Of a stretch of DNA of 64,000 nucleotides, positions 44,739-56,301 are shown one piece after another. A program made the translations under genes and the position numbers. The notes beneath the pieces were generated by a model. It searched no databases and was not told the DNA's origin. It saw only the letters and a list, made by a program, of their open reading frames with translations. Within the stretch, counting starts at the first letter, position 1. Each line of letters starts with the position of its first letter. The stretch is from Burkholderiaceae bacterium (GTDB lineage Bacteria > Pseudomonadota > Gammaproteobacteria > Burkholderiales > Burkholderiaceae_C). Where the stretch lies: assembly GCA_018780645.1 (NCBI GenBank), contig JADMJJ010000019.1:22503-86502 (forward strand), given 5' to 3'.

Positions 44739-45571
44739 TGGGCCTGCTGCTGAAGAAACTGTTCCGCCGCCGCATCGTGCTGCTGGCCGCGCTGGTGCTG
44801 CTGACGGTGACCCTGATCGCCATGGCCGCGCATTGGGTGACGCCTTACGACCCCAACGACACCGCGGTGCTGGAGCGGTTGAAGGCGCCCAGCGCCAGCC
44901 ACTACCTGGGCACCGACGAGCTGGGCCGCGACCTGTTCTCGCGTATCGCCTTCGGTGGCCGCTACTCGCTGGCGATTGCGGCGCTCACCGCGTTCGGTGC
45001 CATCCTCGGCGGCACGCTGCTGGGCCTGGTCGCGGGCTTCTTCCGCCGGCTCGATGCGCCCTTGATGCGCATCGTCGACGCGATGATGTCGCTGCCGGAC
45101 ATCCTTTTGGCGATTGCGCTCGTCGCCATTCTCGGCCCCTCGCTGCTGAATGTGGTGCTGGCCCTGGTGCTGGTCTACACGCCGCGCGTGGCCAGGGTGG
45201 TGCGCGCCTCCACGCTGGTGGTGCGCGAGCTGCTGTTCGTCGAGGCGGCGCGGGCGCTGGGCATTGCCACCTGGCGCATTCTGTGGCGCCACATCCTGCC
45301 CAATCTGCTGTCGCCCATCCTGGTGCAGGCCTCCTTCATCTTTGCCTATGCGATCCTGGCCGAGGCGGCGCTGAGCTTTCTGGGCGTCGGCGTGCCGCCG
45401 GAGATTCCGACCTGGGGCACGATGGTCGCCGGCGGCCAGCAGTACGCGCACCAGTCGCTGGGTGTGGTGCTCTACCCGGGCCTGGCCATCATCCTGACCG
45501 CACTGTCGCTGCAACTGCTGGGCGATGGCGTGCGCGACCTGCTCGACCCGCGTTTGAAGAAGTCGATGTGA
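44738..45571 (+). CDS. ABC transporter permease (DppC-like)
   Basis: A 277-aa partner permease. The N-terminal DppC-type pattern YLGTDELGRDLFSRIAFGGRYSL, the EAA loop VEAARALGIATWRILWRHILPN and the C-terminal FLGVGVPPEIPTWGTM are all present. It overlaps both neighbours by one base (TGATG), consistent with coupled translation of the transporter. Confidence 0.93.
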   Translation: MGLLLKKLFRRRIVLLAALVLLTVTLIAMAAHWVTPYDPNDTAVLERLKAPSASHYLGTDELGRDLFSRIAFGGRYSLAIAALTAFGAILGGTLLGLVAGFFRRLDAPLMRIVDAMMSLPDILLAIALVAILGPSLLNVVLALVLVYTPRVARVVRASTLVVRELLFVEAARALGIATWRILWRHILPNLLSPILVQASFIFAYAILAEAALSFLGVGVPPEIPTWGTMVAGGQQYAHQSLGVVLYPGLAIILTALSLQLLGDGVRDLLDPRLKKSM

Positions 45572-46589
45572 TGAGCACAATTCCCCGTCTGCAGGTGCGC
45601 AATCTGAGCACCACATTCCACACCGACGAGGGAGCCGTGCATTCGGTGCCCGACGTCAGCTTCGACATCCTGCCCGGCCGCACGACGGCCCTGGTCGGCG
45701 AATCGGGCTCGGGCAAGTCGGTCACCAGCCTGACCCTGATGCGGCTGCTGCCGCGCACCGCGCGCACCACCGTCGCCGGCTCGGCCCTGTTCGTCGATCG
45801 CGCCGGCCAGACGGTGGACTTGCTGAGCCTGCCCGAGCGCCAGATGCGCGGCGTGCGCGGCAACCAGATCGCGATGATCTTCCAGGAGCCCATGACCAGC
45901 CTGAACCCGGTGTTCACGATAGGCGAACAGATTGCAGAGAGCGTGCGCCTGCACAAGGGCGCCAGCCATGCGGAGGCGCTGGCCCGCGCGAAGCAGATGC
46001 TGGAGCTGGTCGAGATTCCGGCCGCCGGCCAGCGCCTGCACGAGTACCCGCACCAACTCTCGGGCGGCATGCGCCAGCGGGTGATGATCGCCCTGGCCAT
46101 GGCCTGCGACCCGACGCTGCTGATCGCCGACGAGCCGACCACGGCGCTGGACGTGACGATACAGGCTCAGATCCTCGAGCTGATGCGCAAGCTGCAGCGC
46201 GAAATGGGCACCAGCATCCTGTTCATCACCCACAACCTGGGCGTCGTTGCCCACCATGCCGACGAGGTGGCGGTGATGTATGCCGGCCGCATCGTCGAGG
46301 TAGCAAAGGTGCGCGAGCTGTTCGCCGGGCCCCGCCATCCGTACACGCAAGGGCTGCTCGCCTGTCTGCCGGGCAAGCAGCCGCCGCATCGAGGCACGGG
46401 GCCGCGGCGCCTGTATGCGATCCGGGGTCAGGTCTCCAGCCCACTGGCGCCGCCGCCGGGCTGCGCGTTCGCGCCGCGCTGCGACAAGGCCGTAGCACGC
46501 TGCGATCTGGTCATGCCCGAGCTGCTGAGCGATGGTGCCGGCCGCCAGACCCGCTGCGTGCTCACCGAAACGCCGACCCAGGAGGCCGC

Positions 46590-46593
<4 letters not shown>
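45571..46593 (+). CDS. ABC transporter ATP-binding protein (DppD-like)
   Basis: A 340-aa ATPase. Walker A is GESGSGKSV near residue 41, signature LSGGMRQR, Walker B LLIADEPTTALD, and the switch His is in FITHNLGVVAHHADEV. The C-terminal oligopeptide-type domain contains PPGCAFAPRCDKAVARCD, with Cys typical of DppD/OppD. It overlaps dppC by one base and the second ATPase gene by four. Confidence 0.94.
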
Positions 46594-47560
<967 letters not shown>

Positions 47561-47564
<4 letters not shown>

Positions 47565-48823
47565 ACAACTTGATCGACCCCTTGCTGGACGCCTCGCATA
47601 AGGGCTATCCGCACCACGCACCGGCGCTGCGCCGCTCCGAGATCGCAGCCCAGGGCTGGAATGTGCTGAACGGCGACCTGCCGCTGCCGCTGGCCGTGGT
47701 GCGCGCCGACAGCCTGAACCACAACCTGGGCTGGATGCAGGGCTATGCCAATGACTCGGGCGTGCGCTTCGCGCCCCATGGCAAGACCACCATGTCGCCC
47801 CAGCTGTTCCAGCGCCAGCTCGACGCCGGCGCCTGGGGCCTGACCTTTGCCACGGTGGCTCAGCTGCGCATAGGTGTGCAGTCCGGCGCGCGGAATTGCG
47901 TGATCGCCAATCAGGTGCTGAACGCTGGCGATCTGAACGGCATCCGGGCGCTGCTGGCGCAGTATGCCGATCTGCGCGTGCTGTTCCTGCTCGACTCGAT
48001 GGCCCAGCTCACCCTGATAGCGGCCACCGCGCCCGCCAGGCCCTTTGAGGTGCTGCTGGAGCTGGGCACGGTCGGCGGCCGCACCGGTTGCCGCACGGCC
48101 GACGAGGCGATTGCACTGGCCCGCGCGGCCCGCGCCAGCAGCGCCGTGAGTCTCGCCGGCATCGAATGCTACGAAGGCCTGGGCGCCAAGGGCGACAGCA
48201 CCGCCGATGTGCCCTTCGCGCAGGCACTGATGGACCGTGTCACCGCCATCGCCCTGCAGTGCGAGCAGGAGGCTCTATTCGAGACCGACGAAATCATCGT
48301 CTCGGCCGGCGGCTCGGCGATCTTCGATCTGGTCGTACCGGCCCTGCGCCCTGCCCTGAGGCGCCCGGTCATAGGCCTGCTGCGCTCGGGCTGCTACATC
48401 ACCCACGACCATGGCTTCTACAAGCGCATGGTGTCGGTGGTGAACCAGCGCCTGGCCTGCGGCAATGGCCTGCAGGCGGCGCTGGAGGTCTGGGCCACGG
48501 TGCAGTCGCTGCCGGAGCCGGGTCTTGCCATCCTCGCCATCGGCAAGCGCGACATTTCCTACGACCTCGACCTGCCGGTGCCGATCGCGATGTGCGCGCT
48601 GAAAAGCCGCACACCGCAGCCCACGCCCGCCGGCTGGACGATCAGCGGCATGAATGACCAGCATGCCTATCTGCGGCTGGGCGACGAGCCCGCCGCCCTG
48701 CAGGTCGGCGATCGCGTCGCGCTGGGCGTATCCCACCCCTGCACGACCTTCGACAAATGGCGCTGGATGCCGGTGGTCGACACCGACTACCGCGTCATCG
48801 ACGCCCTGGTGACCTGCTTCTGA
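47561..48823 (+). CDS. D-amino-acid deaminase / DSD1-like PLP enzyme (alanine-racemase fold)
   Basis: A 420-aa fold-type III PLP enzyme. The N-terminal barrel carries PLP-Lys75 in VRFAPHGKTTMSP. The C-terminal metal site of the D-serine dehydratase (DSD1) / D-threonine aldolase group is present as GVSHPCTTFDKWRWMP (His392, Cys394). The DSD1 class uses Zn and PLP to eliminate or deaminate D-hydroxy-amino acids; exact specificity is not set by sequence. Its ATGA overlap with the transporter and its pairing with a D-aminoacylase support catabolism of D-amino acids. The imine or enamine product is a RidA substrate. Confidence 0.88.
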
Positions 48824-48833
48824 GCTCTATTCG

Positions 48834-49730
48834 ATGACCACACCGGTGCTGAAACAGATCGCCGACCTGCTGGCCGACAGCAGCGGCACCATGGCCGCCG
48901 CCCGCCGCGAAACCTTGCAGATCGTGCTGAACGACCCCGAGCGGGCGCTGAACGAGAGCTTCGAGGCCTTGGCCGAGCGGGCCAACACCTCGGTGCCGAC
49001 CATCATGCGGGCGGTACGCGAGCTGGGCTTTGCCGGCCTGCGCGAGTTCAAGCTGGCCCTGGCCCAGGAGCTGGCCGTCAGCGGCTCGCCGCTGCACCGC
49101 CGCGTGCAGCTGCATGACGACACGGCCCAGGTCGTCTCCAAGGTGATCAAGAGCGCGGCCGCCGCCGTCAACGGCGTGCAGGCGCAGCTGAGCCCGCAGG
49201 CGCTGGAGGCGGCGGCCGATGCCTTTGTCGCCGCGCAGCGGGTGGACTGCTGGTGCGTGGGCGCCACCTCCAGCTTCATGGCCGCCGATATGCAGGCGCG
49301 GCTGTTCCGCATGGGCCTGGTCGCCAACGCCTATCTGGACCAGCACCTGCAACTGGTCTCGGCCGCCACCTTGCAGGCCGGCAGCGTGGCCTTCGCGATC
49401 TCGCATGTGGGCGGCATGCCCTCGCTGCTGGAGGCCGTCGAGGTGGCCCGCGGCCAGGGCGCGACGGTGATCGCCTTGACCCAGGCCGGTACACCGCTGG
49501 CCAAGCTGGCCGACATCGTCATCGCCATCCAAGTGCCCGACGATCCGGTGATGCACGTCGGCACCGAGGCCTATCTGGCCCATCTGACCGTGCTGGAGGT
49601 GCTGACCGTGCTGATCGCCCAGCGCCTGGGCGACAGTGTCGTGCAGCGCCTGGCCGGCGTGCGCAAGGTGCTGTCCACCCACGGCCTCGACACGCGCCAC
49701 CACCCGCTGCTGAACTGGGGCGAGTCCTGA
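48834..49730 (+). CDS. RpiR/MurR family transcriptional regulator
   Basis: A 298-aa regulator. The N-terminal HTH_6 domain (ALAERANTSVPTIMRAVRELGFAGLREFK) is followed by a SIS sugar/ligand-binding domain (about 120-260; VDCWCVGATSSFMAADMQARLFRMG, VAFAISHVGGMPSLLEAV). It is encoded inside the D-amino-acid operon, 10 bp after the deaminase gene, and overlaps the deacylase gene by one base. It probably controls the operon through the palindromes at 42106 and 42189. The SIS domain may bind an N-acyl-amino acid or amino sugar (inference). Confidence 0.92.
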   Translation: MTTPVLKQIADLLADSSGTMAAARRETLQIVLNDPERALNESFEALAERANTSVPTIMRAVRELGFAGLREFKLALAQELAVSGSPLHRRVQLHDDTAQVVSKVIKSAAAAVNGVQAQLSPQALEAAADAFVAAQRVDCWCVGATSSFMAADMQARLFRMGLVANAYLDQHLQLVSAATLQAGSVAFAISHVGGMPSLLEAVEVARGQGATVIALTQAGTPLAKLADIVIAIQVPDDPVMHVGTEAYLAHLTVLEVLTVLIAQRLGDSVVQRLAGVRKVLSTHGLDTRHHPLLNWGES

Positions 49731-51169
49731 TGCGCACCTTGCTGGAAGGCGGGCTGGTGCTCGATGGCAGCGGCGCGCCGGGGTTCATCGGCGATGTGCT
49801 GCTGGCCGGAGACCGTATCGAGTTGATCGGCACCGACCTGCGCGATCAGATTGACATGAGCGGTGTCGAGGTCGTCGATTGCCGGGGCCTGGCCATCGCA
49901 CCGGGCTTCATCGACGTGCACACGCATGACGACGCGATGCTGCTGCTGCAGCCCCAGATGCGGCCCAAGATCTCGCAGGGCATCACCACGGTGATCGCAG
50001 GCAACTGCGGCATCTCGCTGCTGCCCTTGGTCACCGCCGCGCCGCAGCCGCCGCTGAATCTGCTGGGCATGGACTCATTCCGTCACGCCACGATGGCCGA
50101 CTACCGCGCAGCCTTCGAGACCGCCGAGCCGGCGCTGAATGTGGCGCTGCTGATCGGCCACACGACCCTGCGCTTTGCGGCGATGAACGATCTGGCGCAG
50201 CCCGCCACGCCCGACGCGTTGGCAACGATGGAAGCGCTGCTGGAGACCTGCCTGCGGGATGGCGCCATCGGCCTGTCCTCCGGCCTGTTCTACGAGCCCG
50301 CCTATGCCGCGCCGGCCGACGAGGTGCTTGCCCTGGCCCGCGTCGTTGCCCGCCACCGGGGCGTCTACACCAGCCATCTGCGCAGCGAGATGCAGGCCAT
50401 CATCGAGGCCCTGCACGAGGCGGGTGACACCGCCTTCGAGGCCGGCGTGCCGCTGGTCATCTCGCACCACAAGTGCGCCGGGCCCAGCCAGTGGGGCCGC
50501 ACGCGCGAGACCCTGCCGCTGATCGAGCATTTGGCCGCCCGCCAGGCGGTGGCGATGGACGTCTATCCCTATGTGGCCGGCTCCACCGTGCTGCGCGAAG
50601 ACCTGGTCGATGGTCTGATCGACGTGCGACTGACCTGGTCGGACCCGCACCCGGAGCAGGAGGGCCGGCTGCTGGCCGACATCGCCGCCGATTGGGGCAT
50701 CACGCAGCAGCAAGCCTGCCGTCGCCTGCAGCCCGGCGGTGCCTGCTATTTCCAGATGCACGAGGACGATGTCGAGCGCATCGTCGCCCACCCGCTAACG
50801 ATGATAGGTTCCGACGGCCTGCCGCATGACCGCCACCCTCATCCACGGCTGTGGGGCGCCTTCCCGCGTGTGCTGGCCCGCTACTGCCGCGAGCGCCAGC
50901 TGTTCCCGCTGGAAGAGGCCGTCTACAAGATGACCGGCCTGTCGGCGCGCAACTTCCGCCTGCATCAGCGCGGCCAGTTGCAGCCCGGCTGGTTCGCCGA
51001 TGTGGTGGTGTTCGACCCGGCGCGTGTGCAGGACCGCGCCAGCTACGAGCAACCGCTGGAGGCGTCCGAGGGCATCACCGCCGTCTATGTGAACGGGGTG
51101 CAAAGCTATGTCGGCGCCACGCAAACCAGCAGCGGCCGCGCGGGCCGCCTGCTGCAGCGCCAGCCCTGA
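49730..51169 (+). CDS. N-acyl-D-amino-acid deacylase (D-aminoacylase)
   Basis: A 479-aa amidohydrolase that frees D-amino acids from N-acyl forms. The characteristic metal set is visible: HxH in GFIDVHTHDD (near 64), Cys in IAGNCGIS (near 92), His in YTSHLRSEM (near 215), His in VISHHKCAG (near 246) and Asp in MIGSDGLPHDRHPHPR (near 361). Length is normal. It is the last gene of the operon, with a one-base overlap. Its product feeds the deaminase. Confidence 0.94.
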   Translation: MRTLLEGGLVLDGSGAPGFIGDVLLAGDRIELIGTDLRDQIDMSGVEVVDCRGLAIAPGFIDVHTHDDAMLLLQPQMRPKISQGITTVIAGNCGISLLPLVTAAPQPPLNLLGMDSFRHATMADYRAAFETAEPALNVALLIGHTTLRFAAMNDLAQPATPDALATMEALLETCLRDGAIGLSSGLFYEPAYAAPADEVLALARVVARHRGVYTSHLRSEMQAIIEALHEAGDTAFEAGVPLVISHHKCAGPSQWGRTRETLPLIEHLAARQAVAMDVYPYVAGSTVLREDLVDGLIDVRLTWSDPHPEQEGRLLADIAADWGITQQQACRRLQPGGACYFQMHEDDVERIVAHPLTMIGSDGLPHDRHPHPRLWGAFPRVLARYCRERQLFPLEEAVYKMTGLSARNFRLHQRGQLQPGWFADVVVFDPARVQDRASYEQPLEASEGITAVYVNGVQSYVGATQTSSGRAGRLLQRQP

Positions 51170-51229
51170 TTTCAGGTGCCGTTCGCAAACTTGGCACAAT
51201 CGACCCCTTTCCCGCTGATTGCCCGACCC

Positions 51230-52078
51230 ATGTCTTCTGACGATTCCTTGCCGCCGGTTGAAGTTATTGCTGCCGACGCCGCCGCGCCCGCTGCCGCTGA
51301 TGAAGCCTCTTCGCCGGAAGCGATTGAGGCCGAAGCGCCTGCCGAGGCAGTAGCCGATGCCGAGGCTGCGCCAGCCGCTGCCCTGCAGCCCGCCAACACG
51401 CCAGCGATGAGCCCCGCAGCCTGTGCCCAGCAGCTTAAGGCCCTGTTCCCGGCGCTGTTTGCCGGTGCGGCAAAACCCTTGAAGCTGCGCATTCAGGCCG
51501 ATATCCAGGAGCGGGCGCCCGGCCAGTTCAGCAAGCAGGTGTTGTCGGCGTTCTTTCGCCGCTACACCGGCAGCACGTCCTATCTGATCGCCGCCAGCAA
51601 GGCCAAGCACCGCTATGACCTGGACGGGGCCGAGGCCGGCGAGATGAGCGAGGAGCACCGCCAGATCGCCGTGCAGGAGCTGGCCCGCCGCCGCGCCAAC
51701 CATGAGGCCGCTCGCGCTCAGGAAGTGGCCCAGCATGCGCAGGAGGAAGAACAGCGCCGCAACCGCTTCAATCTGCTGCGCGCCTTCGAGACCACCACCC
51801 TGACGCCGGCGAACTTCTGCGCGCTCAAGGGTGTGGCAATGGAAGAGCTGGACGGCCTGCTGGCCCTGGCCCGCCAGGAAGCCGCGCAGCGCGCCAGCCA
51901 AGCACCCGCGCCTCAGCGCATTGGCTCGCCGGGGAATCGCGAGCAGCGCGAGCCGCGTGGCGACAACCGCGGCCCCCGCGCCGATCAGCGCCCCGGCCAG
52001 CGTCCTGGCCCCCGCCCGGCAGGTCCACGTGGCGAGCCGCGCCGCGATGGCCGCCCACCGAAGGCCGGCCCCCGCTGA
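51230..52078 (+). CDS. proQ: ProQ/FinO family RNA chaperone
   Basis: A 282-aa RNA-binding protein. An acidic, Ala/Glu-rich N-terminal ~60 residues precede the ProQ/FinO domain (about 62-175: SPAACAQQLKALFPALFAGA, PLKLRIQADIQERAPGQFS, FFRRYTGSTSYLIAASKAKHRYDLDG). A charged linker follows, then an Arg/Gly/Pro-rich disordered tail from about 225. It acts on structured 3' ends and sRNA-mRNA pairs. ATG 51230 is preferred because upstream in-frame sequence contains the probable promoter. A strong terminator follows. Confidence 0.92.
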   Translation: MSSDDSLPPVEVIAADAAAPAAADEASSPEAIEAEAPAEAVADAEAAPAAALQPANTPAMSPAACAQQLKALFPALFAGAAKPLKLRIQADIQERAPGQFSKQVLSAFFRRYTGSTSYLIAASKAKHRYDLDGAEAGEMSEEHRQIAVQELARRRANHEAARAQEVAQHAQEEEQRRNRFNLLRAFETTTLTPANFCALKGVAMEELDGLLALARQEAAQRASQAPAPQRIGSPGNREQREPRGDNRGPRADQRPGQRPGPRPAGPRGEPRRDGRPPKAGPR

Positions 52079-52086
52079 CGTGACAA

Positions 52087-52109
52087 GAGCGGCCTTGGCC
52101 GCTCTTTTT
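52087..52109 (+). terminator. Rho-independent terminator of proQ
   Basis: Stem GAGCGGCC (52087-52094) / GGCCGCTC (52097-52104) with a TT loop and five T, starting 8 bp after the stop. Confidence 0.93.
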
Positions 52110-52146
52110 CATGGTGCCTGCGGTTCATCTCACCGCAGCTGCATGC

Positions 52147-52404
52147 TCAGCAGCGCAGGGCCGCCGGTTCGCTGCGAATCAGCTTCAAGGCCTTGGTGAT
52201 GGCATAGGCCAGCGCGCCCTCGGGCTCGGCCCAGCGATGACCACAGGCCAGGCTTTCGTCACGATAGGCCTCGGCGCCGGTGTGCGTGGTTTCGCCACGT
52301 ATGCGCTTGACGACGACGGCCGCCAGATAGCCATCGCCAGAGGGTGCCTCGATCGCACCGGCATAGATCCGATAGTCACCTTCGTTACGCTCATCGAAAT
52401 GCAT
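52147..52404 (-). CDS. Small uncharacterised protein (85 aa)
   Basis: Begins MHFDERNEGDYRIYAGAIEA; alpha/beta composition with DGYLAAVVVKRIRG and a C-terminal helix (PEGALAYAITKALKLIR). It looks like a compact cytoplasmic protein, and no family is recognised. AAGGA upstream of ATG 52404 supports the start. It is convergent with proQ. Confidence 0.65.
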   Translation of the reverse strand: MHFDERNEGDYRIYAGAIEAPSGDGYLAAVVVKRIRGETTHTGAEAYRDESLACGHRWAEPEGALAYAITKALKLIRSEPAALRC

Positions 52405-52584
52405 GGAGTCATCCTTGTTCTGGCCTACCGCAGCCAGCTGGAGCGGATCTTCTGCTTTGGCGCCGCTCTGCAACATCCCCCTTCAGTATGACTCGACACC
52501 CCCAAAAGGGGGTGATCTAGCGCAGTATTTGCAATTTTTACCACATTGGTTTGAGTGGTTGACAAGCCAGCGCCTTGCTGGCGG

Positions 52585-52866
52585 TCACTGCATCGCCTCC
52601 TCGATCGCCGCCGTCGTGTTCTGCGCGTGCTCGGTGATCTGGTCGGGGCTCATCGCCACCACGGTCAGCGGATAGGTGCCCGAGACCACGCCGCGGTACC
52701 AGACCTCGACCCCCACCACGCTGGGCGCCAGGCCCTCGACGGCCGCCACCAGGGCCTCCAGCACCGAGCTCAGGCCGCTGTCGGCGTAGAGGTCTTCGGA
52801 CTCATAGCTGACCCGGTAGTCATACAGCGCGATGTCATTGCCATCGATATCGATTCGAACAATCAT
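52585..52866 (-). CDS. Small uncharacterised protein (93 aa)
   Basis: Begins MIVRIDIDGNDIALYDYRVS; two beta segments and helices around VLEALVAAVEGLAPSVVGVEVWYRG, with no Cys or membrane segment. ATG 52866 has GGAG 6 bp upstream. It is separate from the next minus-strand gene by 180 bp, which contains a CACCCCC/GGGGGTG stem (52497-52514) without a T-tail. Confidence 0.65.
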   Translation of the reverse strand: MIVRIDIDGNDIALYDYRVSYESEDLYADSGLSSVLEALVAAVEGLAPSVVGVEVWYRGVVSGTYPLTVVAMSPDQITEHAQNTTAAIEEAMQ

Positions 52867-52982
52867 TCCAACTCCTGCGAACAAGGGAGCGATTGTCTCG
52901 CGGAGCCAGCAGCAGCGAAAGCACTGTAAGTTTTATGGCGCCCGGCACGACTCTCTTCCACCCAACAAAGCCAGGACACTCC

Positions 52983-53441
52983 ATGACCCAGCCGCTGCAA
53001 GCCCTCCACCGACTCTGGGCACCGATCGCCCGCCTGCTCGACGCGCTGGCGCCGCTGGCCGATCTGGCCATGCGCCTGTATCTGGCCAAGGTGTTCTTCC
53101 TGTCCGGCCTGACCAAGATCCGCGACTGGGACAGCACCGTCGCCCTGTTCACCGACGAATACCAGGTGCCCCTGCTGCCACCGGCCTTTGCCGCACTCGG
53201 TGGCACCGTCGGCGAGCTGGTGCTGCCGGTGCTGCTCGTCGTTGGCCTGGCCACGCGCTTCTCGGCCGCCGGCCTGTCGGTGCTGAACGTCGTCGCCGTG
53301 CTCTCCTACTACCATGTGCTGAAGGATGCGCCGGCCGCGCTGGAGCAGCACCTGGTCTGGGGCCTTATGCTGGCCATGGTGATGGTCACCCGCCCTTCAG
53401 TCCTGACCCTGGATCATTGGTGGGCCAAGCGCCTGGCTTGA
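52983..53441 (+). CDS. DoxX family membrane protein
   Basis: A 152-aa inner-membrane protein with four hydrophobic segments and the DoxX pattern (LAMRLYLAKVFFLSGLTKIRDWDSTVALF, GELVLPVLLVVGLATRFSAAGLSVLN). Members are tied to quinone or thiol redox complexes, but the exact role is unclear. It is 81 bp upstream of acnA on the same strand. Confidence 0.88.
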   Translation: MTQPLQALHRLWAPIARLLDALAPLADLAMRLYLAKVFFLSGLTKIRDWDSTVALFTDEYQVPLLPPAFAALGGTVGELVLPVLLVVGLATRFSAAGLSVLNVVAVLSYYHVLKDAPAALEQHLVWGLMLAMVMVTRPSVLTLDHWWAKRLA

Positions 53442-53522
53442 CCTCTGTTGACCTTTGTCTTGCCGGTGTCAACAGCGGCCTGACACAATGGCCGCTCCAA
53501 GCGCAACGTCAGGAGCCAAGCC

Positions 53523-56282
53523 ATGCCCGCCAAGCCAGCAGCAACCCCCACCGTGACCCACGCCTTTGCCAGCACGCTGGCCTCGTTTGCGCCGGCCGCA
53601 GGCCAAAAAGGGCAGTTCTGGTCGCTGCCGTTGCTGGCCCAGCAGTTCCCAAATATCGGGCGCCTGCCGGTGTCGCTGCGCATCGTGCTGGAGTCGGTGC
53701 TGCGCAACTGCGATGGCCAGAAGGTGACGGCCGAGCATGTGCAGCAGTTGGCCAACTGGGCGCCCGTCGGCGAACGCACCGACGAGATCCCCTTCGTCGT
53801 GGCCCGCGTGGTGCTGCAGGACTTCACCGGCGTACCGCTGCTGGCCGATCTGGCGGCGATGCGCAATGTGGCGGCGCGCATGGGCAAGAACCCCAAGACG
53901 ATCGAGCCGCTGGTGCCGGTCGATCTGGTCGTCGACCACTCGATCATGATCGACCACTTCGGCAACAAGAAGGCGCTGGACCTGAACATGAAGCTGGAGT
54001 TCGAGCGCAATCGCGAGCGCTACGAATTCATGAAATGGGGCATGCAGGCCTTCGACACCTTCGGCGTCGTGCCCCCGGGCTTCGGCATCGTCCACCAGGT
54101 GAACCTGGAGTACCTGGCCCGCGGCGTGCACAAGGCCAAGGACAAGACCTACTACCCCGACACCCTGGTCGGCACCGACAGCCACACGACCATGATCAAT
54201 GGCATAGGCGTGGTCGGCTGGGGCGTGGGCGGCATCGAGGCCGAGGCAGGCATGCTGGGCCAGCCGGTCTATTTTCTGACCCCCGATGTGGTGGGCTTCG
54301 AGATGACGGGGGCCTTGCGTGAGGGCGTCACCGCCACCGACCTGGTGCTGACGGTGACCGAGATCCTGCGCCGCGCGAAGGTGGTCGGCAGCTTTGTGGA
54401 GTTCTTCGGCCCCGGTGTGGCTCGCCTGAGCCTGCCGGACCGCGCGACCATTGGCAATATGGCGCCCGAGTACGGAGCGACGATGGGCTTCTTCCCGGTC
54501 GACGAGAAGACGATCGAATACTTCGAGGGCACCGGCCGCACCAAGCGCGAGATCGAAGCCTTCGAGGCCTACTTCCGCGCGCAGGAGCTGTTCGGCATTC
54601 CGGGCACGCCGCAATTCAAGGGCACCGTGGACTACACCCGCGTCGTCAGCCTCGATCTGGGCACCGTCGTGCCCTCGCTGGCCGGGCCGAAGCGCCCGCA
54701 GGACCGTATCGAAATCACCAACCTCTCCAGGCAGTTCGGCGAGCTGCTCAGCAAGCCCACGGCCGAGAATGGCTTCAACCAGCCAGTCGACGCGCTGCAG
54801 ACCAGGGTCACGACCAGCCACGGCGTCGAGCTGCGCCATGGCGACATCCTCATCGCCGCCATCACCTCCTGCACCAACACCTCGAATCCCGGCGTGATGC
54901 TGGCCGCCGGCCTGCTGGCCAAGAAAGCGGTCGAGGCTGGGCTCAAGGTCTCGCCCAAGATCAAGACCTCGCTGGCCCCGGGATCGCGCATCGTCACCGA
55001 GTACCTGGAGAACGCCGGCCTGCTGCCCTATCTGGAAAAGCTCGGCTTCAACGTCGCCGCCTACGGCTGCACCACCTGCATTGGCAATGCCGGCGACCTG
55101 ATTCCCGAGTTCAACGAGGCCATCAACCAGCACGACCTGGTCTGCGCCGCCGTGCTGTCGGGCAACCGCAACTTCGAGGCCCGGATCCATCCGAACATCA
55201 AGGCTAACTTCCTGGCCTCGCCACCGCTGGTGGTGGCCTATGCCTTGGCGGGCAGCGTGACCCGCGATCTGATGACCGAGCCTATTGGCAAAAGTACAGG
55301 CCGGGGCAAGGGCGGCCGCGACGTGTACCTGGGCGATATCTGGCCCAGCAGCGAGGAAGTGCACAAGCTGATGCGTTTTGCGATGCGGCCCAAGGCCTTC
55401 CGCGAGAACTACGCCCGGGTGGCCAGCAAGCCCGGCAAGCTGTGGCAGAAGATCAACAGCACGAAAGGCCAGGTCTATGACTGGCCCGTCAGCAGCTATA
55501 TCGCCGAGCCGCCCTTCTTTCAGAACTTCGACATGCAGCCCAAGGGTGGCGCAGCCCGCATCACCGGCGCCCGGGTGATGGCCCTGTTCGGCGACTCGAT
55601 CACCACCGACCACATCTCACCGGCCGGCGCGATCAAGGAGGCCTCGCCCGGCGGCCAATACCTGCTGTCACGCGGTGTGCAGAAGGCCGACTTCAACAGC
55701 TATGGCTCGCGCCGCGGCCACCACGAGGTGATGATGCGCGGCACCTTCGCGAACGTGCGGCTGAAGAATCTGATGATCCCACCCAAGGCGGACGGCAGCC
55801 GCGAGGAAGGCGGCTACACCCTGTTCCAGCCCGCGGGCGACAAGCGCTTCATCTATGACGCCGCGATGCAGTACATCGCCGACGGCACGCCGACGGTGGT
55901 CTTCGGCGGCGAGGAATACGGCACCGGCTCCAGCCGCGACTGGGCCGCCAAGGGCACGCAGCTCTTGGGCATCAAGGCCGTGGTGGCGCGCAGCTTCGAG
56001 CGCATCCACCGCGCCAATCTGGTCGGCATGGGCGTGCTGCCGCTGCAGTTCCTTGGCTCCGACAGCTGGGAGACACTGGGTCTCACCGGCAACGAGCTGA
56101 TAGACATCGAGGTCGGCGACGACATCAGGCCGCAGGCCGATGCATTGTTGCGCATCACCCGGGCCGATGGCAGCGTGAAGACCGTCAGCCTGCGCCTGCG
56201 CATCGACACGGCAATCGAGGTCGAGTACTACCGGCATGGCGGCATCCTGCCGTTTGTGTTGAGGCAGTTGTTGGCGGCTTGA
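53523..56282 (+). CDS. acnA: Aconitate hydratase A
   Basis: A 919-aa [4Fe-4S] TCA-cycle enzyme interconverting citrate and isocitrate. Cluster Cys are in [15 protein letters not shown] and [11 protein letters not shown] (about 448-525). Other AcnA blocks are [51 protein letters not shown] and [19 protein letters not shown]. Length fits AcnA/IRP-type proteins. AGGAG lies 6 bp before the ATG. The ~80 bp upstream contains GTTGAC/GTCAAC (53447-53472), which may be a regulatory dyad. Confidence 0.97.
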   Translation: MPAKPAATPTVTHAFASTLASFAPAAGQKGQFWSLPLLAQQFPNIGRLPVSLRIVLESVLRNCDGQKVTAEHVQQLANWAPVGERTDEIPFVVARVVLQDFTGVPLLADLAAMRNVAARMGKNPKTIEPLVPVDLVVDHSIMIDHFGNKKALDLNMKLEFERNRERYEFMKWGMQAFDTFGVVPPGFGIVHQVNLEYLARGVHKAKDKTYYPDTLVGTDSHTTMINGIGVVGWGVGGIEAEAGMLGQPVYFLTPDVVGFEMTGALREGVTATDLVLTVTEILRRAKVVGSFVEFFGPGVARLSLPDRATIGNMAPEYGATMGFFPVDEKTIEYFEGTGRTKREIEAFEAYFRAQELFGIPGTPQFKGTVDYTRVVSLDLGTVVPSLAGPKRPQDRIEITNLSRQFGELLSKPTAENGFNQPVDALQTRVTTSHGVELRHGDILIAAITSCTNTSNPGVMLAAGLLAKKAVEAGLKVSPKIKTSLAPGSRIVTEYLENAGLLPYLEKLGFNVAAYGCTTCIGNAGDLIPEFNEAINQHDLVCAAVLSGNRNFEARIHPNIKANFLASPPLVVAYALAGSVTRDLMTEPIGKSTGRGKGGRDVYLGDIWPSSEEVHKLMRFAMRPKAFRENYARVASKPGKLWQKINSTKGQVYDWPVSSYIAEPPFFQNFDMQPKGGAARITGARVMALFGDSITTDHISPAGAIKEASPGGQYLLSRGVQKADFNSYGSRRGHHEVMMRGTFANVRLKNLMIPPKADGSREEGGYTLFQPAGDKRFIYDAAMQYIADGTPTVVFGGEEYGTGSSRDWAAKGTQLLGIKAVVARSFERIHRANLVGMGVLPLQFLGSDSWETLGLTGNELIDIEVGDDIRPQADALLRITRADGSVKTVSLRLRIDTAIEVEYYRHGGILPFVLRQLLAA

Positions 56283-56301
56283 TGTGCTTCACGGCTGGTG
56301 G

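Noticed and set aside
52497..52514. CACCCCC-AAAA-GGGGGTG hairpin between two small minus-strand genes
   Set aside because: Reads as a stem but has no T-tail in either direction and no known operator match; not called as a terminator.
53447..53472. GTTGAC/GTCAAC dyad before acnA as a defined operator
   Set aside because: Only 6-bp arms with an 14-bp spacer and no second copy; noted in the acnA entry but not called separately.
53469..55613. 714-codon open frame antisense to acnA
   Set aside because: Shadow ORF; acnA motifs are unambiguous on the plus strand.
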